Source: Desulfobacteraceae bacterium
Lineage (GTDB): Bacteria > Desulfobacterota > Desulfobacteria > Desulfobacterales > Desulfosalsimonadaceae
Reading direction: 5' to 3'
DNA length: 64,000 bases
NCBI GenBank assembly: GCA_003599885.1
Contig: QZKW01000035.1
Location: 62,001 to 126,000, forward strand
The notes under the pieces were generated by a model that saw nothing but the letters and a program-made list of their open reading frames with translations, was not told where the DNA came from and searched no databases. Made by a program: the position numbers and the translations under genes. Positions 35,543-45,483 of this stretch are shown here, piece after piece (the first letter of the stretch is position 1; every line of letters starts with the position of its first letter).

Positions 35543-36457
35543 ATGGACCCGGTTACCCAAAAAATAAAACAATGGATTGACGAAGGCAAAGATCCCCGGA
35601 TCGCCCACTGGCAAGGCGGGCTTGAGGCCATACTGAATGTTTTTTTGCCGTATCTGGAACCCGGCAAATTGATGCCGGTTCAACCTCTGGAAGAAGAAGA
35701 TTTGCCTGTTTTTGCGAGTGCCCTGGAGCTGATCGATCTCAGCCCCGGCATTTACGCTGCCTTTTTGCCCCCATCCATCGCCGGAAAGGTTATGCCCCCC
35801 GGATCAGCGGATAAACTTGAGCGGATTGACGGGGGGAAACCCTCCTATAAAATTCTGATCATGAGGCCCGGCAAAGAAACACGCATCATGTGTATTGAAA
35901 TTTCAGGGTACGCGAAAAACCCCGGCGTGGACATTTTTCAGTCCGGCGTATTGCTGGGAACCTATGATTTTGAAACTTTGCAGGATTGTCTCGCTTCATT
36001 AAATAGAATTATCCGGACCCACATCTGGGAAAAGGGCAAATGGGGACAGGAGGACATCAAACGATACACGGTCAACTGGCTTGAAAAAGTCCTTGATCTT
36101 CAGAACAGCGCGGTTTGCGTGGAAAAAGACGTTTCTTTTTTGCACAGCCCGACCCTGATCCGGAGCAACCGCATTGACGCTGTTTTTACCCTTATTTTTG
36201 AAGTCTTTATGAAGCGCGCCAATGATCCGGGCGACCCGTTGAAGGATTCCGTCTCGGCGATCCTGGCGAACCCGGATGCCGAAGACAGAAAAGCGCAATT
36301 GAGTCATTTGACTGAAAAGAGCGTGTCGGAATTTCTGACCGCGATTAAGGACTGTGACGGGGCCGAATTCGACACATTTACGGATAAGGAAAAAGATCAG
36401 CTTGAGAGAGAACGCGCCGGGACGGTCCGCAAGATCGTCAGAAAGTTGATGTCATAG
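35543..36457 (+). CDS. Conserved-looking cytoplasmic protein of unknown function
   Basis: 304 residues, no signal or membrane segment, no family recognised. It begins 21 bases after the histidine kinase gene on the same strand, so co-transcription is likely. The N-terminal half contains PGIYAAFLPPSIAGKVMPPGSADKLERIDGGKPSYKILIMRPGKETRIMCIEISGY, an alpha/beta pattern. The C-terminal half is helical and ends in a basic helix (RERAGTVRKIVRKLMS). It might be an output or regulator of the kinase, which is inference only. Confidence 0.65.
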   Translation: MDPVTQKIKQWIDEGKDPRIAHWQGGLEAILNVFLPYLEPGKLMPVQPLEEEDLPVFASALELIDLSPGIYAAFLPPSIAGKVMPPGSADKLERIDGGKPSYKILIMRPGKETRIMCIEISGYAKNPGVDIFQSGVLLGTYDFETLQDCLASLNRIIRTHIWEKGKWGQEDIKRYTVNWLEKVLDLQNSAVCVEKDVSFLHSPTLIRSNRIDAVFTLIFEVFMKRANDPGDPLKDSVSAILANPDAEDRKAQLSHLTEKSVSEFLTAIKDCDGAEFDTFTDKEKDQLERERAGTVRKIVRKLMS

Positions 36458-36499
36458 GAATAATCCATCGATAGAATATGACATTCACCCACAGCGGCC

Positions 36500-37168
36500 C
36501 TAAATTTTGAAAGAAAGGTTGAAGAAAACCTGCGGGCCTTCAACCTTAATCTCCCCCGCGGAATTGTCGGAGCTGAAATCCAGGCCGGTTGTAATGGCCC
36601 GAATGCCGCCGCCGATGGACATTTGTTCGATGATCGCCACTTCAATGCCGGCCCTGCCGTAAAGACCAGCCGATAAACGGGATTCGGTTTCGTCATAAAT
36701 CTCTCCGTCGTTTTCGTCAGGCTCATGTTCCCACCTTCCATAAATCAGGAGAGGGCCAGCACCGGCATATAAACGCAATCTCTTGGCAAAATTGACGGCA
36801 ACATATCCCCCTCCAAAATAATCAAACAGAAACAGTTGGTTATCAATCTCGACCCTTATCGTTCCGCCGGAAGAACCGGCAGATGAACTCAATACATTGG
36901 TATCATTTTCCATGCAGACGTTTGCGCCGGTTTCGATTCCATATTCAAACACATCTTTTTGAAATGGTTTCTGAGCGGCAGCGCCATAAAACGTCACATC
37001 GTAGGTTTCCTTATCCAGGTCCGGCGAGTCTTCATCCAGTTCCATCAGAGAAACCATCACCTGACAGTTCATAGGAAGTTCTTCGTCCTCACAAAATGCA
37101 GGATAACCTGTTCCGGCGATGATTGCGATAAGCGCCAACAGTTGAATGAAAAAACGCATGGTGTCCAT
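36500..37168 (-). CDS. Outer-membrane beta-barrel protein
   Basis: About 222 residues from MDTMRFFIQLLALIAIIAGTGYPAFC; the frame can be extended upstream to 37282 but that part looks non-signal and basic. The mature protein alternates hydrophobic strands with Gly (DYFGGGYVAVNFAKRLRLYAGAGPLLIYGRWEHEP; LSAGLYGRAGIEVAIIEQMSIGGGIRAITTG) and ends in FFNLSFKI. This is the pattern of a small 8-10 stranded OmpA/OmpX-like barrel. No function is assigned. Confidence 0.65.
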   Translation of the reverse strand: MDTMRFFIQLLALIAIIAGTGYPAFCEDEELPMNCQVMVSLMELDEDSPDLDKETYDVTFYGAAAQKPFQKDVFEYGIETGANVCMENDTNVLSSSAGSSGGTIRVEIDNQLFLFDYFGGGYVAVNFAKRLRLYAGAGPLLIYGRWEHEPDENDGEIYDETESRLSAGLYGRAGIEVAIIEQMSIGGGIRAITTGLDFSSDNSAGEIKVEGPQVFFNLSFKI

Positions 37169-37295
37169 TTTTCGGGAATTTGTTGCTGCCTGGATATTTT
37201 TCAAGATGTGTGCATCCTTTACAGTAACCCGCGATCTGCGCGGCTGGTTTTTGGGGATCATGTTCCGGTAGGAATCGGACATGAATGGTGACGTA

Positions 37296-38030
37296 TTAAT
37301 TTCTTTTATTAAAATAATGCGTTACATATGCTTCAGCTTCAGGCGCGAAGGTTTGATCAATCAAATGTGCCGCCACTTCCACAAGGTAATGACTTTCCTG
37401 ACGTTCGATAATCCGGATGTGCGGCTTGCGGGTGATGGACGTCCACGGCGCGCATAATGCGATGGCCTGAAGCTGCTGCTGAATTTCCGTAAAAGGCTCC
37501 TGCGCCGGAACGGAGAGCCTGAACATGGCGCATGCGGTTTCTCTGGGGATTTTTTCAATGGTGCTTTCCCGCACGAGTGAACTATAGGGGATTTCGACAG
37601 TACGGCCATCTGAGGTTTCAACCATCAGAGAACGATACCCCAGATTCGTCAGCCGTCCACGGGTGTTCTGGAAACTCACAATATCGTCAATCCGGTAGCG
37701 GTCTTCCGCTTTAAAAACGACACCGGCAATCCAGTCCCGAACCACAAAACTGCCGGCCCAGGTCAGGACGCCCATCATCATCACCACCAAAATGATTGAA
37801 CCGGCGGTTCCGGTTTGAAAGATCTGCTTTGCCCCCCATATTAAAAAAACGGTCCATACGGTAAACTCAAAAAGGGGGAAAAACCGGTTGAAGATCGGGT
37901 TTGCCTTTTTATTTCTCATATTCACCTTCAACCCCTGATGAACAATCCGCAAAATCACAAACAACAAAACCGCGACCAGCAGGAAGTCCAGAACCGTCTG
38001 TTCCGAAATTTTAAGAAATAATTCTTTCAT
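37296..38030 (-). CDS. MscS-family mechanosensitive channel
   Basis: 244 residues. Three hydrophobic segments in the first 110 residues, then the MscS pore-lining/beta domain: FVVRDWIAGVVFKAEDRYRIDDIVSFQNTRGRLTNLGYRSLMVETSDGRTVEIPYSSLV. It opens when membrane tension rises and lets out ions and solutes on osmotic downshift. Its start overlaps the end of the giant cotransporter-like gene (ATGA), so the two are co-translated, suggesting linked control of ion content and turgor. Confidence 0.88.
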   Translation of the reverse strand: MKELFLKISEQTVLDFLLVAVLLFVILRIVHQGLKVNMRNKKANPIFNRFFPLFEFTVWTVFLIWGAKQIFQTGTAGSIILVVMMMGVLTWAGSFVVRDWIAGVVFKAEDRYRIDDIVSFQNTRGRLTNLGYRSLMVETSDGRTVEIPYSSLVRESTIEKIPRETACAMFRLSVPAQEPFTEIQQQLQAIALCAPWTSITRKPHIRIIERQESHYLVEVAAHLIDQTFAPEAEAYVTHYFNKRN

Positions 38031-41000
38031 ATCATTTTCCTTGCGCGGAGTTGATCGGTTAAAAATGATTCCAGATAAGGGTTGATGGACCAGAGGTTGC
38101 CGCTCCGTTTCTGAAGGATGCCCGACCGGTGCAAAACGTCGATGAATCGCTGGAACTCAGGCTCATTCCACCCCATCAGGCGCATCAGTTTGGACGGGGT
38201 TAAATTTTTATGCAGGACGAATTGGAGGATTACCACCATCCATTCCATTGGCAACAGGGAAAGAGGGGCAAGGTCCGGCAAAGACGGGGCGGATATTTGC
38301 AGGGTATCTCCTTTTATGCTTTCGATATGACTGATCCACGTGTGCAGGGCAACCCCGACATTCCCCCGGCTGTAATCAAAAAACCGGCGAAACAGTCTTG
38401 CCATCTGCAGTTCTGAAAGCGCGTCTTCGGATTGGTCCTCAAACTTGAATTTCATGCCTGTTGCTTTGTGGCGCATTAGAATAATCGTTTTGAGCTCTTC
38501 CGCAGTCATGGGCGGGCATTCAATCACGTCTAAAAAATATTCTTCAATTTTTTGAAGATTCCGGATGAGCTTTAATGCATGGGTATTGATATTGAGTATA
38601 AAAAAACATTGATGGCCGAATTGCCGGATCATCCATTCGATGTGATGCATGATCGCATTTCCCTGGGGGTGACGTTCCCACCAGAGTTCCAGGTTATGGA
38701 AAATAATGACGCTCTGGGAGGGTATCTGCAGAAACAGGTGTTCGGTGGTGCCCCTGAGTTGAAACGCGGCTTCAATGGCCTGATGGAACACTTCCAGGCT
38801 GCATGAACCGTCCCCTGGCGGAGAAATCTGAAACACGGACTGCCGGTCAAAAAACTGGAAGGCGATGACATGCGACAGCGCGTTTTTCCCGGAAAACCGT
38901 TCGCCGGTAATGGTCAGCGCACCGCTCGTGCCGGAACGGAAACGGTCTATGGCGATTTTTGCCCGGTCCAGTTCGCTTTGTCTTCCCACCCAAAACTCTT
39001 TGCTGGGCGGCTGGTCGCTCAAAAAGAGCTGTTTGTAATGAAACGGGAGATCATTAAGTACGGCGGCCTTGGGGGAAACCGTGTCCAGCCATGCCAGAGT
39101 TTCCTTTACGCGGGGGGCTCCGTGAGATTCCATTTTCCACCCCTGGTTGCCCAAGAGCCCTTGATTTTGTTTGTATATGAGTTTCACCAAAAGCTGCTGG
39201 GCCCATGTTTCAATCTTGCGGCCTTTTTTTTCGAAAATGGAAATAACTTTTTTGCTTTCCTGATACCGGATATAACGGCGGAGTTCATTTGAGGATCGAA
39301 CGATGAGATAGGGATTGATTTTTTCAGACAATTGTTTCAATCCCTGATCCATCGTATCCATGAGTTCCTGTTGAAGGCGGGCCGCCGATTCTTTTTCCTT
39401 TTCAATCCGACCGACGGTTTGGGTGATAATTGACTGGCGATCGGTTTCCGTAAACGTTTCACCCGAGAGTTCAGGTGAAGACAGGTTGAAAGAGAGAAAC
39501 CTTACCGCGTCCTTGACATGGGCGGTGATAGTTTCGATTTTTGAAGGGATTCCCACAAGATACTGGCGAAGCGGGTCCAGCATTTCCGCGTAAACGATAT
39601 ACTCGAGCAATTCACGCAAGTCCACTGAAAGTCCGTCCATTTCAGTAAAATGCCCTTCCTGCATCTGCTGAACAGACATCTCTGTAATCGCCTGGGCGCT
39701 TTCAGGAATTTTTTCAAATGCGGGCTGAATTTCTTCTGCGATAAATTCTACGGCATCCGCCGGTATAAGGTTTGCCCTGACCTCGAACTGAAATTTTGTT
39801 TCTTTTTCCGCCCCCTCTTCGGGCAGGTTGATCTCTTCCTTTACATCACTGATGAGGAGTTCAATCTTGTCATGCAATCCGTTTTCCAGGCTCAGAAACC
39901 AGTCCTGCTTGATTCTTTGCAGAATGATCGATAACCGGCGCTGGAAGGCCATCAGCGAGAGGTCCATCAGCATCATCTCAACAAGCAGGGTCTGATTGTT
40001 CAGCCACGCCTGGGAAAATTCTTCGATTTTCAATTTTGCCTGTTTGCCGGCCTGCAGGTGCTTGATATGGCGTTTAAGGTGAAATGCCGCATCAATTGCG
40101 CCGGATTCCATTGACACCTGATTGGCCATCGTCCGGTAATCCCGCAATAGATTCCGGATGAATTCAAAGAAGATTTTATCATTTAACTGCTGAATCCCTG
40201 CGAAGGCCCGGGCAGTCTCATCCTGCGCTTCCCTGGTATTTTCATCCGAAAGATTTCCGTCCAGAAAAAAAGTTTCAGACCAGTCCAGACGGTCCTTGAC
40301 CAACTTAACGATTCGCCGAATCTCCTGGGCCCAGAAATATTGATGGATTGCCATTTGTTGAAAATGATTCAACCATTTTTCCCAGATAAAATGATCCCAT
40401 GCCACCCGGAGCATTTCCCGGAATTTAACAGAAACTGAAGGCTGCGGGCAGTTGTGCAATCGGCAGTCAAGGCGTTTGACCCATTTAAACCATCTCAGCG
40501 TCATTGGATCATTGGGAAGGGGTAAAACAGCTTCCGGGGGATGGAGGGTAATGATCGTTTCCGGCGCTTCCGGCCAATACGCCTCCATGCGGGAGCTGAC
40601 ACTGCGGATGGCTTCCTCCAGCATATCCTTCTGGTTGGTCAGGGAGGTCTTTTTGAATTCAGAGATCAACCGATTGAATTGAAAAAACAGATCCCCCTGA
40701 ATTTTGATGATACTTCGTTTGGTTTTGGGTGACACGCCTTCTTTAACCAAATCTTCAATCCGCTCGAATGTATTTGCTGCCAGATCCCCAAGGGCTTTCA
40801 TCAGATTCCGGTTCCGGTCATGAACGGCCAATAAATGGTGGTCCACTGTCTGGAAAATCATATTGATGACAAACTGGTCCAGGTTTGACAGGTGCAGTTT
40901 CAGCAGCTGATCAGCCGGCAAAGCCAGTTGCGGCAGTTCAAGGGAGTCTGTGCCAAGGTTTGACAACGCATCATCCGGGAAAAGGGGCGCCTCTTTTTTA

Positions 41001-43177
41001 GATTCGTATTCAATGCCGGTGACCACGTCGTTGAAAAAGGAAGACGCGTGTATCAGCAGCGTTGTCCCGATATTGGAAATAACGCGATTGGTCCTTTCAA
41101 GCGCAGATTGTACGTCTTGATGGATCGTGTCGGGCAACCCGATGACCGTCAGGTCTGAAGCCGCTGATTCCACGGAAATGATTTCTTCAAAAGAGCGATG
41201 CTCCGCCGCATTATTGATGACTTTGACGTCCCCATCCAGCCGTGCCTCCTGAAGGGTGCGCGTCATATTTTTATATATGGTCTCGATCAGGGCGCTTTCA
41301 TCGGTAACGATCAAAAACCGCAGCCTTGCGTCCCGCCACGGAACGCTGGCAAGAATGAATTTTACCAGCGCCAGAGTGAAATTCCCGTTGTTCCCGGCGC
41401 CCCGCCACCAGATATCAATGGTTTTGTACGCGCCAAAACCTCTCTGGTCATGAAAATTCATGAACATCAGGTTGAAATCCAGTTCCCTGAGGTTTGCCAT
41501 AAGCCCAATGAATTCTTCGGGGTTTTTTGTCTTTTTGCGCCATCCCATCAAAATGGCGTTGGGCTCGATGCCGGAAAATCCATATGTCCGTGCGATGGTG
41601 TTGATCCCTTCGTATACGTCCCGGCATTCCTGCCGGCGGATGAATATCCCCTCAGACGCTTCGGCATCCGGAACCACTGTTTGGCTGGTTTTGGGGAACA
41701 GCACTTTTGCGGAAGGGTTTTCGATAAGATCAAAATTGGAAACCATCCCCAACTGTCCTGCGGCCCATTTGCCGAATTCGATCAGGTGGGGCCGGGCGGT
41801 GGTCCCGCCGCTGAACAGCAGGATGTTGGGTTTCCAGTTGCGCTGGTGCCTTCCGCTCTGGGAAAGTTTGAAGAGTCCCATGCGGACTACGGATAGCCAG
41901 ACGCTTTCCCATGCATCTCCGGATTTTAAGGTCAGCTCCCTGCTTTTCAGAAAGAACAGTAGGCCGCCCAGAATAAAAATTCCGCCGATCATTGCCAGAA
42001 GATCAAGCTCGATCATGACGATGAAACAGGTCAGAAAGCCTATGATGCTGACCCATTTGGGGACTTTGAAGGACGGCCTGAAATCGGAACTTGCCCAGCG
42101 CTCCACGGCGCAGCTCAGGTTGAGGAAACCATACGTGGTGATAAAAAAAGTCGATACCACCCGGGCGATAATATCGAGTTCTCCGATTAGAATTCCGGCT
42201 TCCGCAATCAGAAAGGTGAGCAGGAGGGCGTTGCGGGGTTCGTTTTCCTTGCCGTGCCCTTTTGCGAAAAACTTGGGCGTAATGTTGTCCACTGCCGTGG
42301 CCTGCAGAATTCTTGGCGCGCCCAGAATGCTGCCAATGGCAGAGGAAATGGTGGCCGCCCAGATCCCTGCGATCACCAGGGGCGGGTATAGAGAAATTTC
42401 CAGGAGAATATTCGGATTATTGATCAACGTGCCTGCGTCCACCCTGGACAAAAGAAAGAAGGGCAAGCTCACATACACCGCCAAGCCCACAATAATCGCG
42501 GAGATGGTTCCGACCGGGATGGTTTTCTGGGGGTCTTTCAAATCGCCGGACATGGACACACCGGCCTCAAACCCGGTGACCGCCGGGAAAAAAATGCCGA
42601 ACAGCACCATCATCGCCGGTGCGGTTGCCTGGGGCAAAAGGGGGATTTTTTCCGGAATGTAGGCGGAGTGGCCAAACAGAACCGATATCAGGGACAGGAC
42701 GATGGCGCCCAGGATGAAAAACTGGCATTTCATGGCAAGGGAGGTGCTGATGAAGGTGAGAACCGTCACCAGCAGAAGAATAACTGATCCGGTCATGCGG
42801 ATGGCATTAACGGAACTTTCAATCCCCCAGTAGTTGTTGAAACTTTCCGAAAAACCGATGATATACAAACTGACGCTGAACGACAGTCCGAAAAAAAGGG
42901 CGATTCCCAGTGTGCCGCCGATGGACAGTCCCAGGCTCCGGGAGATGATGTAATAACTGCCGCCGCCTTCCACTTTTTTATCCGTTGCAATGGAAGAAAC
43001 GCTTAACCCCGTGCAGATGGAAACGACATGGGCCACCAGAACGATTCCAACCACCATATAAAGTCCGGCCTGGCCTGTGATCCACGGCAGCCGCATGTAC
43101 ATGATCACGCCGAGAATCGTGAGAATGGATGGGGTGAACACCCCTGCGAATGCGCCGTATTTTTTTGCCTGTGCCAT
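38027..43177 (-). CDS. Cation-chloride-cotransporter-like protein with C-terminal P-loop domain
   Basis: 1716 residues. Residues about 5-420 are an APC-superfamily transporter of 12 helices very like SLC12/CCC proteins: KKYGAFAGVFTPSILTILGV, MRLPWITGQAGL and VEGGGSYYIISRSLGLSIG. Residues about 440-740 resemble the SLC12 C-terminal domain (RHQRNWKPNILLFSGG...). About 650 helical residues follow. The last 300 residues carry WVGRQSELDRAKIAIDRFRSG and Walker A GERFSGKN near 1425, with a Walker B-like VIIFHNLE, as in AAA/STAND NTPases, then a winged-helix-like end. A transporter with its own NTPase module is unusual. It probably moves K+/Na+/Cl- and senses ATP or volume. Confidence 0.85.
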   Translation of the reverse strand: MAQAKKYGAFAGVFTPSILTILGVIMYMRLPWITGQAGLYMVVGIVLVAHVVSICTGLSVSSIATDKKVEGGGSYYIISRSLGLSIGGTLGIALFFGLSFSVSLYIIGFSESFNNYWGIESSVNAIRMTGSVILLLVTVLTFISTSLAMKCQFFILGAIVLSLISVLFGHSAYIPEKIPLLPQATAPAMMVLFGIFFPAVTGFEAGVSMSGDLKDPQKTIPVGTISAIIVGLAVYVSLPFFLLSRVDAGTLINNPNILLEISLYPPLVIAGIWAATISSAIGSILGAPRILQATAVDNITPKFFAKGHGKENEPRNALLLTFLIAEAGILIGELDIIARVVSTFFITTYGFLNLSCAVERWASSDFRPSFKVPKWVSIIGFLTCFIVMIELDLLAMIGGIFILGGLLFFLKSRELTLKSGDAWESVWLSVVRMGLFKLSQSGRHQRNWKPNILLFSGGTTARPHLIEFGKWAAGQLGMVSNFDLIENPSAKVLFPKTSQTVVPDAEASEGIFIRRQECRDVYEGINTIARTYGFSGIEPNAILMGWRKKTKNPEEFIGLMANLRELDFNLMFMNFHDQRGFGAYKTIDIWWRGAGNNGNFTLALVKFILASVPWRDARLRFLIVTDESALIETIYKNMTRTLQEARLDGDVKVINNAAEHRSFEEIISVESAASDLTVIGLPDTIHQDVQSALERTNRVISNIGTTLLIHASSFFNDVVTGIEYESKKEAPLFPDDALSNLGTDSLELPQLALPADQLLKLHLSNLDQFVINMIFQTVDHHLLAVHDRNRNLMKALGDLAANTFERIEDLVKEGVSPKTKRSIIKIQGDLFFQFNRLISEFKKTSLTNQKDMLEEAIRSVSSRMEAYWPEAPETIITLHPPEAVLPLPNDPMTLRWFKWVKRLDCRLHNCPQPSVSVKFREMLRVAWDHFIWEKWLNHFQQMAIHQYFWAQEIRRIVKLVKDRLDWSETFFLDGNLSDENTREAQDETARAFAGIQQLNDKIFFEFIRNLLRDYRTMANQVSMESGAIDAAFHLKRHIKHLQAGKQAKLKIEEFSQAWLNNQTLLVEMMLMDLSLMAFQRRLSIILQRIKQDWFLSLENGLHDKIELLISDVKEEINLPEEGAEKETKFQFEVRANLIPADAVEFIAEEIQPAFEKIPESAQAITEMSVQQMQEGHFTEMDGLSVDLRELLEYIVYAEMLDPLRQYLVGIPSKIETITAHVKDAVRFLSFNLSSPELSGETFTETDRQSIITQTVGRIEKEKESAARLQQELMDTMDQGLKQLSEKINPYLIVRSSNELRRYIRYQESKKVISIFEKKGRKIETWAQQLLVKLIYKQNQGLLGNQGWKMESHGAPRVKETLAWLDTVSPKAAVLNDLPFHYKQLFLSDQPPSKEFWVGRQSELDRAKIAIDRFRSGTSGALTITGERFSGKNALSHVIAFQFFDRQSVFQISPPGDGSCSLEVFHQAIEAAFQLRGTTEHLFLQIPSQSVIIFHNLELWWERHPQGNAIMHHIEWMIRQFGHQCFFILNINTHALKLIRNLQKIEEYFLDVIECPPMTAEELKTIILMRHKATGMKFKFEDQSEDALSELQMARLFRRFFDYSRGNVGVALHTWISHIESIKGDTLQISAPSLPDLAPLSLLPMEWMVVILQFVLHKNLTPSKLMRLMGWNEPEFQRFIDVLHRSGILQKRSGNLWSINPYLESFLTDQLRARKMI

Positions 43178-43580
43178 ATGTCGCTGCTCCTGAGTTGTAA
43201 CTCAATCAATCGCTTCCAGCCGTAGATCCGGAGAGATTCTGCTGATCAGGGAAGATTGCCGGAATAATTGACAAAGTTTATCGCATGCAACGGGCGATTG
43301 CAAATACCATATTGTGATTACACAAAATTATGGGTATTTAAGTCTATGGTATGTGTGTTTTAATTAACAGCTGTGTGTTTTTTGAAAACAATGGTATACA
43401 TAATTACACATTGCTGACGGGAAGCAATGGTGTTTGATTTTGTTAAATTAAAGCTTTACAGGGATTCACACGGATTTGCGTGTCATCCTGATTTTTTTGG
43501 CTCTGGTTTTGCACGTAATCATTATTGCAGATCGTTTGATTTAATTTTTCATTGTTAAAGCAGGGACAGGTAGAAACCAT
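43178..43580. other. AT-rich divergent promoter region
   Basis: About 400 bases with no gene, between the cotransporter (minus) and the diguanylate cyclase (plus). TGTGTGTTT occurs twice 20 bases apart (43352-43360 and 43372-43380), and near 43313 there is an inverted motif TTGTG-ATTA-CACAA that resembles a CRP/FNR-family half-site pair. These are possible operators; no firm promoter is called. Confidence 0.4.
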
Positions 43581-44738
43581 ATGCACATCAGGCCGAAAAA
43601 TAACACCCGGATTCTTCGTGTGGCAGGGTTGCGGCGGCAGGTCGAGAAGAATGAAAGCCGCCTGAAGGGACCGGAATGTTTGAAAGAAAGCAAAATGGAT
43701 CAAATTGAATTCATTCTGGACCGGTTAAATGAAAACGAAAAAATCCAGCGCAAATTTCATGAATTGGAATCAAAAATTCTGACGATTTTAAATTTTAAGG
43801 ATTTTTTTGAAATTCTGCTGACTGAAATGGGAAATATCTTCAATATTCCCTATGTATGGCTGTCGGTTATTAAAAAAAGCAGTCTGGCGAATTTAATCAA
43901 TCCGTTAATCCATTCAAAAATCATCATTGAAAAAACCAAATTCATCAATCGGTCAGACTTTGACGAAATTCTCGGAAACGTTTCAACCCCTCTTCTTTTA
44001 AGTAAAAATCTTGAACCATATGCTGTTTTTCTGCCCAAGGACAGCAAATTTCACACGGGCTCCATGGCCATCGCACCGGTCCAGATTGACGGTGAAATCG
44101 TCGGCAGCCTGAATCAGATGGACCATGCGGCCACCCGGTTTGAACCGGATATGGATACGTCTTTTCTTGAACAGTTGATGACGAAAATTTCGCAATGCCT
44201 CTCAAATGTGGCGGCCCACGAAAAATTGAAATATTTCGCCTACCATGACCCGTTGACCGGACTTTTGAACCGAAGGGCCTTTGAAGCCGCTCTCAGCCGC
44301 GAGTTTTCCCGCTCAAAACGGCATTCGCATGACCTCAGTCTGGTTTTTCTGGATTTGGATAAATTCAAGCAGATCAACGATAAGTACGGCCATGACACCG
44401 GCGATGAAGCGCTCATATATGTCGCGGAAACACTTCAATCCATTGCTCGGGAAGAAGATATAGTCGCTCGGTTTGCCGGTGATGAATTTGTGATTATTCT
44501 TCCGGAAACAGCGGCCGACAAAGCTGAAATGCTGATGAAACGGACACAGGCGTATCTGGACAGCCACCCGCTGAATCACAATGGCGCCGGGATCGCCATT
44601 TCCCTCACCTATGGCATTACTTCCACCCAGGACATGGAGATTGACAGCGCAGCGCTGCTCCTGAAAAAAGCAGATGAAAAGCTGTATATTGAAAAGGGGA
44701 AAAAACGGGTGGATTCCAGGGGTGCCATACCGGATTAA
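43581..44738 (+). CDS. Diguanylate cyclase with GAF-like (DUF484) sensor
   Basis: 385 residues. Residues about 40-215 look like a DUF484/GAF sensor (ILTILNFKDFFEILLTEMGNIFNIPYVWLSVI...IDGEIVGSLNQMD). The GGDEF domain starts at YHDPLTGLLNRRAFEAAL and carries RFAGDEFVIILPE near residue 298, an AGDEF variant that is active in several proteins; LDLDKFKQINDKYGHDTGDEAL and LLLKKADEKLY are intact. It makes cyclic di-GMP in response to an unknown cytoplasmic ligand. A start at 43695 (MDQIEFIL) is also plausible. Confidence 0.88.
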   Translation: MHIRPKNNTRILRVAGLRRQVEKNESRLKGPECLKESKMDQIEFILDRLNENEKIQRKFHELESKILTILNFKDFFEILLTEMGNIFNIPYVWLSVIKKSSLANLINPLIHSKIIIEKTKFINRSDFDEILGNVSTPLLLSKNLEPYAVFLPKDSKFHTGSMAIAPVQIDGEIVGSLNQMDHAATRFEPDMDTSFLEQLMTKISQCLSNVAAHEKLKYFAYHDPLTGLLNRRAFEAALSREFSRSKRHSHDLSLVFLDLDKFKQINDKYGHDTGDEALIYVAETLQSIAREEDIVARFAGDEFVIILPETAADKAEMLMKRTQAYLDSHPLNHNGAGIAISLTYGITSTQDMEIDSAALLLKKADEKLYIEKGKKRVDSRGAIPD

Positions 44739-44844
44739 CCGGCTTTTCTTCTACAGAGGCAGGCTGACTGATTTTACGATCACTGTAAATTATAATTAAA
44801 CGACGAAAATAATTAAAAAAACGATCAGCGGCTATCGGTTTTAT

Positions 44845-45234
44845 TCAAAAAGCTTCTGGATAAGGAAGCAGGCGCAATGCTTCAATAAACCGATAGTCCC
44901 GCTGGTTTTTTGAAATAAGCTGAATATCTGTGACAATAGCTGTTGCGGCAATCAGTGCGTCGGCTATCTGCAAGCCGTGGCTGAGACGATATTGTTTTAA
45001 TAAATCAATGGCTGTTTCAGAAATTTGCTCACTGACATTGATAATCTGAAACCTTTCTAAAAAATGATCCAGAGACCGCAGCTCATTTTTGTCCCGGCAC
45101 CCGATGATCAGTTCCATTTGCGTAACGCTGCTGACAACGGCGGAAAACTGCTGGTCGACCTGCTGGAGACAGTTTACGGCTTCATTCACATTGCGAGCGA
45201 CGTCAATAAGAATATCGGTGTCAATGAGTATCAT
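44845..45234 (-). CDS. PIN-domain ribonuclease toxin (VapC-like)
   Basis: About 129 residues from MILIDTDILIDVA. PIN acidic residues are visible: D5 or so in IDTDILIDV, the Glu in TQMELIIGCR, and the Asp in LQIADALIAATAI. VapC toxins cut tRNA or rRNA and are blocked by their antitoxin. The upstream 78-residue DUF2281 gene ends three bases before this ATG, a typical antitoxin-first operon. An earlier in-frame start at 45270 overlaps the antitoxin gene. Confidence 0.88.
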   Translation of the reverse strand: MILIDTDILIDVARNVNEAVNCLQQVDQQFSAVVSSVTQMELIIGCRDKNELRSLDHFLERFQIINVSEQISETAIDLLKQYRLSHGLQIADALIAATAIVTDIQLISKNQRDYRFIEALRLLPYPEAF

Positions 45235-45235
45235 A

Positions 45236-45472
45236 TCAAGTTGTCCCGCCCCATTCAGACTCCCGGACATTGCGCACCCATTTACTGCTGTCTTTCATGT
45301 CGTCACGGTCCTTCCATATCCCGATGAACGGATCATTGATAATATTATTCCGGCTGGCTGTCTTTTGCGGTTTTTTATATCGTGTTTTCAAGAAAGAAAT
45401 AAAATCAGCAACCTGTTGTTGTGCTTCCGGGGGAAGGTTTGATATGTCATTATAAATTTTTTTCGGTTCCAT
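45236..45472 (-). CDS. DUF2281/VapB-type antitoxin
   Basis: 78 residues. The N-terminal DUF2281 signature IYNDISNLPPEAQQQVADFISFLKTRY is followed by a flexible tail with FIGIWKDRDDMKDSSKWVRNVRESEW that would wrap round the PIN toxin. The AGGAAAAAA-like leader is weak. It forms a toxin-antitoxin pair with the PIN gene. Confidence 0.85.
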   Translation of the reverse strand: MEPKKIYNDISNLPPEAQQQVADFISFLKTRYKKPQKTASRNNIINDPFIGIWKDRDDMKDSSKWVRNVRESEWGGTT

Positions 45473-45483
45473 TTTTTTCCTCT

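Noticed and set aside
41460-42662. 400-codon open frame opposite the cotransporter gene
   Set aside because: Opposes the conserved CCC transmembrane region; no family features and Ser/Arg/Met-rich shadow composition.
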